Assembly (NCBI RefSeq): GCF_048269545.1
Contig: NZ_JBLXIJ010000003.1
Location: forward strand, 135,155-199,154
Origin: Halpernia sp048269545
GTDB taxonomy: Bacteria; Bacteroidota; Bacteroidia; Flavobacteriales; Weeksellaceae
Direction: 5' to 3'
Length of the DNA: 64,000 nucleotides
Part shown: one piece after another, positions 43,698 to 51,632 of the stretch
How positions within the stretch are numbered: position 1 is the first letter of the stretch
How the letters are laid out: every line of letters starts with the position of its first letter
The notes under the pieces: generated by a model
The model's input: the letters and a program-made list of their open reading frames with translations, nothing else
Databases searched by the model: none
Told to the model about the DNA's origin: nothing
Made by a program: the position numbers and the translations under genes

Positions 43698-44171
43698 TTA
43701 AATATTTAAAATTAAAAAAAAGATCAATAGTGAAGTCCCTAAAAGTATCGCTGTTAATGAAACAATATTCAATCGGTTTATTGTTATGTTCCTCTTATCA
43801 ATTTTGTTTAAGATTCCAACATCTTTGATATCTATTTCACTAATTGTTTTATCATCATTTGCAATTGCTTTGTAGTGCGAAAACACATTTGACAAAATAC
43901 TTACTACAAAGAGTAAACTACCTGTAGTTACAAAATATTCAAATTCATAATCGTTTGCAGTTTCAACCAATTTGCCCAAAATAGTTAATCCAATCAAAAG
44001 ACCACCACTACTAAAAATATTTAAATATTTTTCAAAATCATCTTGGCTTTTTGTCCGAGATTCTATTATAGATTTTCTGTAATTTTGCCAATCTTCATTG
44101 GAATTATCTGAATATGAAATACTGCCTAAATTTTCGGGATAATAATCATTTTTACCAATAAAACTTTTCAT
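43698..44171 (-). CDS. Three-helix membrane protein of unknown function
   Basis: This 157-residue protein has a soluble N-terminus of about 45 residues, then hydrophobic segments near 53-70, 78-98 and 130-156, the last at the very C-terminus. I recognise no family. Small multi-helix membrane proteins in defence islands are often effectors that damage the membrane, but there is no direct sign of this. It is coupled to the frameshifted gene downstream. Confidence 0.6.
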   Translation of the reverse strand: MKSFIGKNDYYPENLGSISYSDNSNEDWQNYRKSIIESRTKSQDDFEKYLNIFSSGGLLIGLTILGKLVETANDYEFEYFVTTGSLLFVVSILSNVFSHYKAIANDDKTISEIDIKDVGILNKIDKRNITINRLNIVSLTAILLGTSLLIFFLILNI

Positions 44172-44219
44172 AAATATGACAATAACAGTTTTTAAAATAT
44201 AGGTTACAAAATATTCTTA

Positions 44220-45215
44220 TTAAAACATCTTTAAATCAAAAGCATAATTGTAGTCAATCAAAGATTTATTCTCTTGATTATCTAACCAAGCAGATTCTTC
44301 GTGACTTACTTCAACAACATCTTTCGTAGTTTTTCCTTTAAAACAGTCTTTCACCTTTTCCATCATATTCATTTCCGTTGCATTGAATAAATAACTTTTA
44401 AACGTACAATTTTCATTTGGTGAAAATTTTTCTCCTACCATTCCATTGGGATATTCTACATATTTTATATCAATATAAGAATCATTTTCCATTTTCTCAA
44501 ATAAACTTCTAAATTTATCTGGAACAGGACCTCTTGCAATTGCTGCATATCTACAACCTGTGATTGATGATGCATGGTTTTTATAATAGCCAAAGTCTGA
44601 ATAAAATAATAATTTATTTAATACTGTTTTTTGTGGTTTAAGATGTTGTGCAAAGTAAACCACCATATTTGCCAATTTATCATAATCAGGAGTTTTATAC
44701 CCTGTAAATGAATCTGGATCATGATCTCCTAATAAATAATTTTGAACTGAAGAATCAAATCCGTCTAAAATTTCATTATTTATTTTAGACAAAATTGCCT
44801 TGTAATCTTTGTCTTTTAATAGTTCTTGACTATCAATTATCATCGTTTTGAAAATTGTTGGATTTAATGCTAAACTGATAGACTTTGAATTAGAAAGACT
44901 CGGAATTTCCCCACTTTCATACAACGCATATTGATTAGGTCCAAAACCAAAAAGTTCTCCCATCTTGGCTGCAGACAATCCATATTTCTTACGAAGTTTT
45001 ATAATCTCTTCCGGGAAAGGAACATTGTTTATCTCCCGGTATTTATTTTGAATTATTTTTAAATTTAATTCATCCAATTCTGTTGTTACAAAACTCTCCT
45101 TGCTATCTTCGCAGTAATAATTGAGGTTTGTATATTCAATCTCTTGTTTTCTGAAACTAACTGTCCGATTTTCTTTTTTCAGTTTCATGTCTTTTCCTGT
45201 GTAAGGGCTTTTCAT
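44220..45215 (-). CDS. Antitoxin with MqsA-like zinc/HTH part and Panacea (SocA/DUF4065) domain
   Basis: In this 331-residue protein, residues 1-50 resemble the start of MqsA (MKSPYTGKDMKLKKENR, then YYCEDS). An XRE-type helix-turn-helix follows at about 66-110 (LRKKYGLSAAKMGELFGFGPNQYALYESG). Residues about 165-330 form a Panacea/SocA domain (LNKLLFYSDFGYYK, SITGCRYAAIARGPVP). Panacea domains neutralise many different toxins. The gene lies 7 bp downstream of the toxin gene and probably represses the pair by its helix-turn-helix. Confidence 0.82.
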   Translation of the reverse strand: MKSPYTGKDMKLKKENRTVSFRKQEIEYTNLNYYCEDSKESFVTTELDELNLKIIQNKYREINNVPFPEEIIKLRKKYGLSAAKMGELFGFGPNQYALYESGEIPSLSNSKSISLALNPTIFKTMIIDSQELLKDKDYKAILSKINNEILDGFDSSVQNYLLGDHDPDSFTGYKTPDYDKLANMVVYFAQHLKPQKTVLNKLLFYSDFGYYKNHASSITGCRYAAIARGPVPDKFRSLFEKMENDSYIDIKYVEYPNGMVGEKFSPNENCTFKSYLFNATEMNMMEKVKDCFKGKTTKDVVEVSHEESAWLDNQENKSLIDYNYAFDLKMF

Positions 45216-45222
45216 AATGTTC

Positions 45223-45561
45223 TCACTTAAAGGGATAATTCATAGGATACTGTGAGGTATGGAAAGAGATACAAATTACATTCAAATCTGAAATAGTAAT
45301 TTTGATGTATATTTCCTTTTTTTTGATGGTTTTACCAAAAACCCACATGGGATTTGTACCATACTGGTCGTTATCTAAAGGACCTTCGGAATAATCCTCA
45401 AAAACCAGTTCATTAATACAGATTTCTCTCTGTTTTGCTGTGATTTCTAAATCTAATATCGTCTGCTTGTTGACGGATCTGTCAGCGAAAAACAATTGCC
45501 CAACACTTCGTACAGATTTTAATTGTCGCAAAAATTGGGAAACTTCATCTTTCGTTGCCAA
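45223..45561 (-). CDS. MqsR-like toxin
   Basis: This 112-residue protein resembles MqsR mRNA interferases: an N-terminal helical region (FLRQLKSVRSVGQLFF), then MWVFGKTIKKKEIYIKITI and a final strand VICISFH. MqsR cuts mRNA at specific short sites. No ATG fits the frame; TTG at 45561 follows an in-frame stop closely and is the probable start. Toxin first, antitoxin second is the order of the mqsRA operon. Confidence 0.65.
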   Translation of the reverse strand: MATKDEVSQFLRQLKSVRSVGQLFFADRSVNKQTILDLEITAKQREICINELVFEDYSEGPLDNDQYGTNPMWVFGKTIKKKEIYIKITISDLNVICISFHTSQYPMNYPFK

Positions 45562-45608
45562 ACCATTTTATTTATGCAAAGATATATAAATTAAACTATA
45601 AAGTAGCC

Positions 45609-45621
45609 TTATATCGTATAA
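45609..45621. promoter_or_regulatory. Candidate operator of the toxin-antitoxin operon
   Basis: TTATA-TCG-TATAA is a perfect dyad about 50 bp upstream of the toxin start, inside an AT-rich promoter region (45562-45767, otherwise empty). It could be bound by the antitoxin. This rests on symmetry and position only. Confidence 0.25.
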
Positions 45622-45767
45622 AATTTATTTTTTAAACTTTAAAGTGTAATTAATATATAATATAAATAGGTAATATTAAGGTTTAATCGATTTTCCATTT
45701 CATTCTTTAAGTCGGTAATTTGAAGAAATGCAGAAGAAAAGTTGTGAAAATTGCATTGATTCAAAAA

Positions 45768-46442
45768 TTAAAAATCCACCTCAAGCAATTGTCCATTTTT
45801 CTTTAACCAAGTTTTTGCACGCTCATAATTTGGAACTTGAATTGATAAAATATTCCAAAATCTTGGTGTGTGATTTCCTTCCATGAGATGAACTAATTCG
45901 TGCGCTACTAAATACTCCAAGACATACATTGGTGCTTTTATAATCCTCCAATTGAAAATTATGTTATTTGCAGGCGTACAAGAACCCCATCTATATTTCA
46001 TTTCTGAAGTTTTGAATGCGTTGTATTTAACACCTAAATTTTTAGCATATTTAATCGCTAATGGTTCTATCTTCTTTAAGGCTTGCGCTAAATACCACTC
46101 TTTGAAAAGTTTATTTGCTTTTGCCTGATTATTTTTACCTATGATAAATTTTTGATTAAATTGAATCCCTTTTATATCTTCATCAACAACCATTAATTCG
46201 TAATTTCTACCTAAATACATCAAAGTTTCACCAGAAACAAATTCTTTGTTTTCTGATTCCAGAGGATATTTTTGTGCATGATTTAATTTCTCTTTAATCC
46301 ATTGTTTTTTAGATTGTACAATCGCTTCAATTCTTTCGGCAGAAAGAAAATCTGGTGCTCGTACAATAATGCTTCTATCTCTTTCTACCGAGATATTTAA
46401 CGTTTTACGTTTCGAATATTTTATTTGATAATCAATAATCAC
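45768..46442 (-). CDS. DUF45/YgjP-like metallopeptidase of the restriction locus
   Basis: This 224-residue protein has the zinc signature HELVH at about 181-185 followed by GNHTPRFW, and RWGSC upstream, as in YgjP/DUF45 proteins. Such genes are regular companions of type I restriction loci, with an unknown task. It begins with GTG at 46442, 7 bp after hsdR, so it is probably the last gene of the hsd operon. Confidence 0.85.
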   Translation of the reverse strand: MIIDYQIKYSKRKTLNISVERDRSIIVRAPDFLSAERIEAIVQSKKQWIKEKLNHAQKYPLESENKEFVSGETLMYLGRNYELMVVDEDIKGIQFNQKFIIGKNNQAKANKLFKEWYLAQALKKIEPLAIKYAKNLGVKYNAFKTSEMKYRWGSCTPANNIIFNWRIIKAPMYVLEYLVAHELVHLMEGNHTPRFWNILSIQVPNYERAKTWLKKNGQLLEVDF

Positions 46443-46449
46443 AAGCGTA

Positions 46450-49400
46450 TTAATTAAATATTTTAAAGTGATTGGTTTTTGATAATTCCATTATTCTTGA
46501 TACAATTTCGGCTCTTTTTAAAATTATGTTTGGCAGATCTTTAAATTCTGGCGACAGTAATATTTTTTGCAATTCTGACTTTAATTTTAATTGTGCAGGC
46601 GGACTATCCCAAAATCCGGACAATTTAATTTCATTTGAAACCAAATTATAAATATGTTGTGTAAGACTTACATTACTTGAAATTTCATTTTCTGTAAGTT
46701 TACGGTTTTCAAATATTTCTGCAACAAAAATCCGGAAGAAGGGCATTTGTTTTTTACGGTCTAAACCATAGGTTTCTTCTTTTTCACGAGATTTAATTTT
46801 ATTACGAAGTTTTTCTAATTCTTCATAAATTGCTTTCCAATTCCCTTTAAAATCTTTTAATATTTCTTCCAATGCTTTGGCAAATGAGGCAAATAATTCC
46901 GGATCTTCATCTATGTTTAAATCTATAAAATGGCGTATTGCATGTTCTACTTCTGCTGCTTTGGTCTTTTCTCTCTTCTTATTATTTACAACTTTATCAA
47001 AAAAATCGTCTGCGATTATAGATATTGGCGCGATAGATTGTTCAATACCTTTTGAGATTAAAAATTCATCTGCAATATTTCTTAATTTTGGCGGTATGCC
47101 TTTCATGCTAAATCTTTCATCCCTAAAATGCTTGTTGGCCAATGCATTTATTTCTGTAAAAGACTTCCAATCCTGAAAAAATTCCAAGGCTTCTTTCCGT
47201 GGCAAAACTGTGTTGAAGGCAGTCGTTAGTAGTTTGTATAATTTAATATATTCAAATCGAATATCTTCATCATAAAAAACATCGAAAAAGGCATCAGAAT
47301 CTGTGAGATCTTCTAAACCATAAACTTTTAGAAAATTCCAAATATCTTTATGACATTTGATCAATTCATTCAATTCTGCATCATCATCTGATAGACAATC
47401 CACAATTTCCTGCAATTCCTTTTCAGCGTAAGTATCTAATGCTCTTTTTAAATGATGACCTACTCCTACATAATCTACCACGAAACCTTTGTCTTTTCCT
47501 TCTGGACCAACTCTGTTTACTCTCGCAATAGTTTGTAAAAGATTGTGTGCAACTATCACTCTATCCAGATACAAAACCTGTTCTATTGGTGCATCAAAAC
47601 CAGTAAGTAGCATATTAGTAACAATGATAATTCCTAAATTTCCATTGAGATCTTTATTTTCTTCGTCTGTTTTACCAAATGGAATTTTAAAACGCTTTAT
47701 ACTTTTCTTGTGATATTCCGTATTTGTGAAGGCTTTTATATGCAGTTTATCATTATGAGTACCAGAAATTACAACTGCAGTTTCTAAAATTTTCAATTGA
47801 ACGATCTGTTCTGGTTTTAACATCATGACATTATTACTTTCCAATTCGATCACTTTATTTTCCAATGCTTCATCTATTGCTGCCTTATATCTCACTGCGG
47901 CTTCTCTACTATTGGCGACAATTTGAGCCTTAAATCCTCCAGAGAATATGTGTTCTACATAATGATCTACCATACTTTTGGCTTTATCCATTATTGTCCC
48001 CATACTATCGAGATAGGCATCTTTAGAACCAAAACCTAAAATTTGAAGACGCTCGGTAAGTTGATAATCGCTAAAAACATCTGCAAATTTATCATCCATT
48101 CCTTGCTGATCTTCTATTTCTGCGTTGTGGGTAAATCCTTCATAAACGATTTCTAATGTCACACCATCATCAATTGCCTGTCGCATTGAGTATTTATCAA
48201 TATAATCTTTGTATTTCTTTTCAGTTTTTGAAGTAGGCGTTCCTGTAAATCCTATGGAAGTGGCATTTGGTAAGGCTCGATCTAAATTTGCGGCTAATAA
48301 AGAATATTGAGATCTATGCGCTTCATCCGTCATCACCAGGATATTGCTGCTTGCATTTAATTCTGGAAAAATCTCAACGTTTGAAAGATCATCGCTTTCC
48401 TGAAATTTATGGATCATCGCCATTACAAGATCAGAATTATCATTGCTCAATAATTCTTTTAGACTTTTTCCATTGGGTGTGCTTCTAGGATTAATGAAAT
48501 TTGCAGGTTTGATCGTGAACCCAATATTTTGACCTGTTTCTGCCAATTGCTCTTCCAACTGCGTTCTATCGGTTACGAAAATAATTTTCCACGACATTAA
48601 TTCTGGCTTCAATTTCATCTCTCGCACCAAAAACATCATCGTTAACGATTTCCCTGAACCTTGTGTGTGCCAAATTATACCACCTCTTTCGATAGGACTT
48701 TTGCCTTCTATCAATCTTTTGGTCGCAATTTTTACGGCACGGAATTGCTGATATCTACCTACAACTTTTATTTTTTTTCCTTTATCATCCGTTTTAAAAA
48801 CTGTAAAAACTCTTATTATATCTAATAAATTTCTTTGATCCAACATTCCTGCAACTAACCTTTGCTGATCATTTGGGGATGATTGTCCATGCACCAAATC
48901 ATTCAGCGTTCTTGGATAAGGATCTGTCCATCGGTAGAAATGCTTTTCAATTTTAGTAGTGATGGTTCCAAACTTGGCTTCGGTTCTGCAAGTCGTAATT
49001 AAAAATTGATTATAAAAAAATAATTCTTTATTGCCTTCACCTGTATCGCCGCGCTGTTCAGAATATCTCATTAATTGATCTATCGCTTCGGGAATTGGTT
49101 CTTTTACTTTTGAAGATTTTGCTTCAATAACTACCAATGGCAAACCATTTACAAAAAGTACAATATCTGGAATAATGTGGTGATCCGTCCCCGGAATATT
49201 TACTTTAAATTGAGAAATAGCAACAAAATTATTTTTCTCCAAATTTTCAAAATCTATGAAACGAACTGTTGGACTTAATTCGCCAGTTTCTTCATTTTTT
49301 GAAACCGTAGTATTTTCTAATAAATATTGTAAGATTTGCTGATTATTTTCCAGCAAACTATTTTTGGAAAAAGTAATTATTTTTCTTTCCAATTCATCTA

Positions 49401-49644
49401 ATTGTGAATCATTAAGAAAAGGATTGATGTTTAAAAGTGCTTCCCGAAATTTTGGTTTTAAAATAACTTCTGCGAAAGATGTTCTAAAACTTTGCGACGG
49501 AACCTGCTGCATTTGCAATTCTAAAACCTCCCATTCCAAAGCCGCCAATTGTTCTAAAAGTGGTTTTTCTACATGGCTGTATTCATCCAGTTTTAAACTG
49601 TCCGTCAGATTTCGGCTGTTTTTATTGTCGTTATTTAAAATCAT
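46450..49644 (-). CDS. hsdR: Type I restriction enzyme, restriction subunit HsdR
   Basis: This 1,064-residue protein has an N-terminal nuclease domain with Asp160 and Glu174-x-Lys176 (PDIVLFVNGLPLVVIEAKSS). A helicase motor follows, with Walker A HTQGSGKS, a DEAH box (VMTDEAHRSQ), SIGFTGTPTSK, and motif VI-like TIARVNRVG. The C-terminal part is helical. It translocates and cuts unmodified DNA together with HsdM and HsdS. It follows the NYN gene by 10 bp. Confidence 0.95.
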   Translation of the reverse strand: MILNNDNKNSRNLTDSLKLDEYSHVEKPLLEQLAALEWEVLELQMQQVPSQSFRTSFAEVILKPKFREALLNINPFLNDSQLDELERKIITFSKNSLLENNQQILQYLLENTTVSKNEETGELSPTVRFIDFENLEKNNFVAISQFKVNIPGTDHHIIPDIVLFVNGLPLVVIEAKSSKVKEPIPEAIDQLMRYSEQRGDTGEGNKELFFYNQFLITTCRTEAKFGTITTKIEKHFYRWTDPYPRTLNDLVHGQSSPNDQQRLVAGMLDQRNLLDIIRVFTVFKTDDKGKKIKVVGRYQQFRAVKIATKRLIEGKSPIERGGIIWHTQGSGKSLTMMFLVREMKLKPELMSWKIIFVTDRTQLEEQLAETGQNIGFTIKPANFINPRSTPNGKSLKELLSNDNSDLVMAMIHKFQESDDLSNVEIFPELNASSNILVMTDEAHRSQYSLLAANLDRALPNATSIGFTGTPTSKTEKKYKDYIDKYSMRQAIDDGVTLEIVYEGFTHNAEIEDQQGMDDKFADVFSDYQLTERLQILGFGSKDAYLDSMGTIMDKAKSMVDHYVEHIFSGGFKAQIVANSREAAVRYKAAIDEALENKVIELESNNVMMLKPEQIVQLKILETAVVISGTHNDKLHIKAFTNTEYHKKSIKRFKIPFGKTDEENKDLNGNLGIIIVTNMLLTGFDAPIEQVLYLDRVIVAHNLLQTIARVNRVGPEGKDKGFVVDYVGVGHHLKRALDTYAEKELQEIVDCLSDDDAELNELIKCHKDIWNFLKVYGLEDLTDSDAFFDVFYDEDIRFEYIKLYKLLTTAFNTVLPRKEALEFFQDWKSFTEINALANKHFRDERFSMKGIPPKLRNIADEFLISKGIEQSIAPISIIADDFFDKVVNNKKREKTKAAEVEHAIRHFIDLNIDEDPELFASFAKALEEILKDFKGNWKAIYEELEKLRNKIKSREKEETYGLDRKKQMPFFRIFVAEIFENRKLTENEISSNVSLTQHIYNLVSNEIKLSGFWDSPPAQLKLKSELQKILLSPEFKDLPNIILKRAEIVSRIMELSKTNHFKIFN

Positions 49645-49654
49645 GTAGTAAAAT

Positions 49655-50287
49655 TTATTTCCACTCTGTCGGGATTTTTAGTTTGTAACCTGTTTTGCTG
49701 ATGACTTCATCATCAAATTGGGAATCTACCAGTTTTTTTCTACCAATTATTTGCGAACCTTTTGCTTCCAAAGACATAGAACTATTGCTTCTTTTGGGCG
49801 GAAATGCGATGAATACTCTTTTATCTTTAAAATTTTTGTGAACTTCCCGAATTGGTGGTGTGAGATCACTATCGCCGGAAATGAGCATTGCCATATCGTA
49901 CTCATCTTTGAAAGCATCTACGATCATGGCCGTTGCAATATTTACATCGGTCATTTTTTCTTTAGCCGTTCTCCATTTGTGGTGGCATCTTTTGCATTCT
50001 ATAGAACCATCCTGATAATTACCATAAAAAAGTTTAACCCCGGTACTTTCCAAAGCATCTAAATAAGTAGATTGGCGTTTTTGTTTATCAGGATTATTGC
50101 TGACTCTGCTTGTATAGTATTTAATATCTCCTAAAACCTGATGGGGTTTCAGTAGATTGTTTACCAGTTTTTTTATATCCAGCCATCTGCAATTATCAAG
50201 TTTGGATTCTCTCATACCAAAGTACAAGTTAAAACCATCTATGTAAACAGTTACTCTTTCTTTTTTTTGATTATTTTCTTGCATCAT
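49655..50287 (-). CDS. NYN (PIN-like) nuclease with zinc ribbon inside the hsd operon
   Basis: This protein of 209-210 residues is of the NYN/LabA-like group. Acidic residues lie in VYIDGFNLYFG, in KMTDVNIATAMIVDAF and in LISGDSDLTPPI, the usual metal-binding set of PIN-like ribonucleases. Between them lies CKRCHHKW, a partial zinc ribbon. It sits between hsdS and hsdR with a 98-bp gap from hsdS that holds two hairpins. It may act on RNA or tRNA as a back-up effector when restriction fails; this is inference. Confidence 0.82.
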   Translation of the reverse strand: MMQENNQKKERVTVYIDGFNLYFGMRESKLDNCRWLDIKKLVNNLLKPHQVLGDIKYYTSRVSNNPDKQKRQSTYLDALESTGVKLFYGNYQDGSIECKRCHHKWRTAKEKMTDVNIATAMIVDAFKDEYDMAMLISGDSDLTPPIREVHKNFKDKRVFIAFPPKRSNSSMSLEAKGSQIIGRKKLVDSQFDDEVISKTGYKLKIPTEWK

Positions 50288-50323
50288 TCGTTTTTAATAA
50301 TTACATTTGCAGTCAAGAACAGC

Positions 50324-50367
50324 ACCAAGGATAGCATCCTTGGTCTGACGCTTCCTTCGGGAAGCGT
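50324..50367. repeat. Tandem hairpins between hsdS and the NYN gene
   Basis: ACCAAGGA-TAGCA-TCCTTGGT (50324-50344) is followed by ACGCTTCC-TTCG-GGAAGCGT (50348-50367), the second with a stable C(UUCG)G tetraloop on the plus-strand reading. T-rich sequence follows only on the plus strand, so on the transcribed minus strand they are more likely stability or processing elements, or a weak attenuator, than a true terminator. Confidence 0.6.
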
Positions 50368-50384
50368 TTCTCTTTTTCATCTCT

Positions 50385-51632
50385 TTACGCTGCATCTGTT
50401 TCTTCTATTTTTAGATCAATAACTCTCACTTTCCCTGTTAGCAGATCTTGCATTAGACCAGTTTTTATATTTTTATACTTGTCTTGAGAAGATTTATACT
50501 TATCAATATTTCTATCAATCAAATCTAACTTTTCAACTATTTTTTTTTGCTCCTCTAAAGATGGCTTGGTAAACATTAAATTATTGATAGTAGTTAAATT
50601 TAAACCGGATTTTGCTCCACCGTCATTATAAATGGTAAACATTTTTTGTCCTATTGTAGAGGTTAAATAATATGCTAAAAATCTGGTATTAATTTCTGAA
50701 GTATCTAATCTTACTAAAGCAATATGCTGATTAACGTAAGCATCAACTAAATTTTGGGAAACTATACCTATAATTCCTAAATCAGCAGTAATTGAAATTA
50801 GGATATCCCCCAATTTCAGTTTTGATCTTGATCCTTCCACGTTCAATGGCAAATTAACATATTCCATATCTGAAACATCAATTTCGATTTGATTTCTTTT
50901 TAAATTAGTGATTCTAATAAATTTAGATCCTTCTACATTATAATATTTAGCCCAGCCACGAGATCCGCTTGTTAAAAGGTTTTTATAACTTCCAATATTT
51001 GTGCATTCCCATTCTTCTGGAATTCTACCTAGTTGACTGTCTTTAAATTTATGTGATATTTCAGTCCGAATATTACCTTTCTTATCAATACCATTTGATA
51101 TTAAATCTTGCATCAAACCAACTTTTATTCTTTTAAACTTGGATATTAGATTTTCATTAATTTCAATAAGTTTATCAATTCTAGATAATACTTCGGCAAT
51201 CTTGCTTTGTTCTTCTACGGATTTAGGATAAAATAACTGTTGCTTTCTAAAATTCTTTTTTTGCAAGTGTTTCAAACCACTACCTTGAAATAAATTTGCA
51301 TTTATGAAATAAATTTGATCAAGAATTTTATAATATAAAAATTCAGCATTTACGTTTTCATTTGCATTTATAACATAAGTATCAGTAGAATACGCAACAT
51401 TACCTCTAAAATATTTTACATTTGCTGCCCCTCCTGTAGTCAAAAATATATTTTCTCCTTGAGTTAAAATCTCATTGTGTTCTAGAATCGATTCACCACT
51501 TGTGTAGAATGGTATTCCGCCAAATTTGGCTGCATCAGACACCTTAAGTTTTGATTTTCTTTTTTCATTATATAAGTTACCAATTTCTTTACTTACCCAA
51601 CCATCAGGCAATATTAAATTTTCTTTAACCAT
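50385..51632 (-). CDS. hsdS: Type I restriction enzyme, specificity subunit HsdS
   Basis: This 415-residue protein has two target-recognition domains (about 8-150 and 200-375), each followed by a conserved helix. The two helices end in related motifs (KVGLMQDLISNG and KTGLMQDLLTGKVRV). It decides which bipartite DNA site is methylated or cut. The ATG at 51632 overlaps the hsdM stop (TGATG). Each domain starts with a motif like LPDGWVSKEIG or IPEEWECTNIG, typical of HsdS. Confidence 0.93.
   Translation of the reverse strand: MVKENLILPDGWVSKEIGNLYNEKRKSKLKVSDAAKFGGIPFYTSGESILEHNEILTQGENIFLTTGGAANVKYFRGNVAYSTDTYVINANENVNAEFLYYKILDQIYFINANLFQGSGLKHLQKKNFRKQQLFYPKSVEEQSKIAEVLSRIDKLIEINENLISKFKRIKVGLMQDLISNGIDKKGNIRTEISHKFKDSQLGRIPEEWECTNIGSYKNLLTSGSRGWAKYYNVEGSKFIRITNLKRNQIEIDVSDMEYVNLPLNVEGSRSKLKLGDILISITADLGIIGIVSQNLVDAYVNQHIALVRLDTSEINTRFLAYYLTSTIGQKMFTIYNDGGAKSGLNLTTINNLMFTKPSLEEQKKIVEKLDLIDRNIDKYKSSQDKYKNIKTGLMQDLLTGKVRVIDLKIEETDAA

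Noticed and set aside
50348..50372. UUCG hairpin as the terminator of hsdS
   Set aside because: The T-rich tail follows only on the plus strand, while the operon is transcribed from the minus strand.
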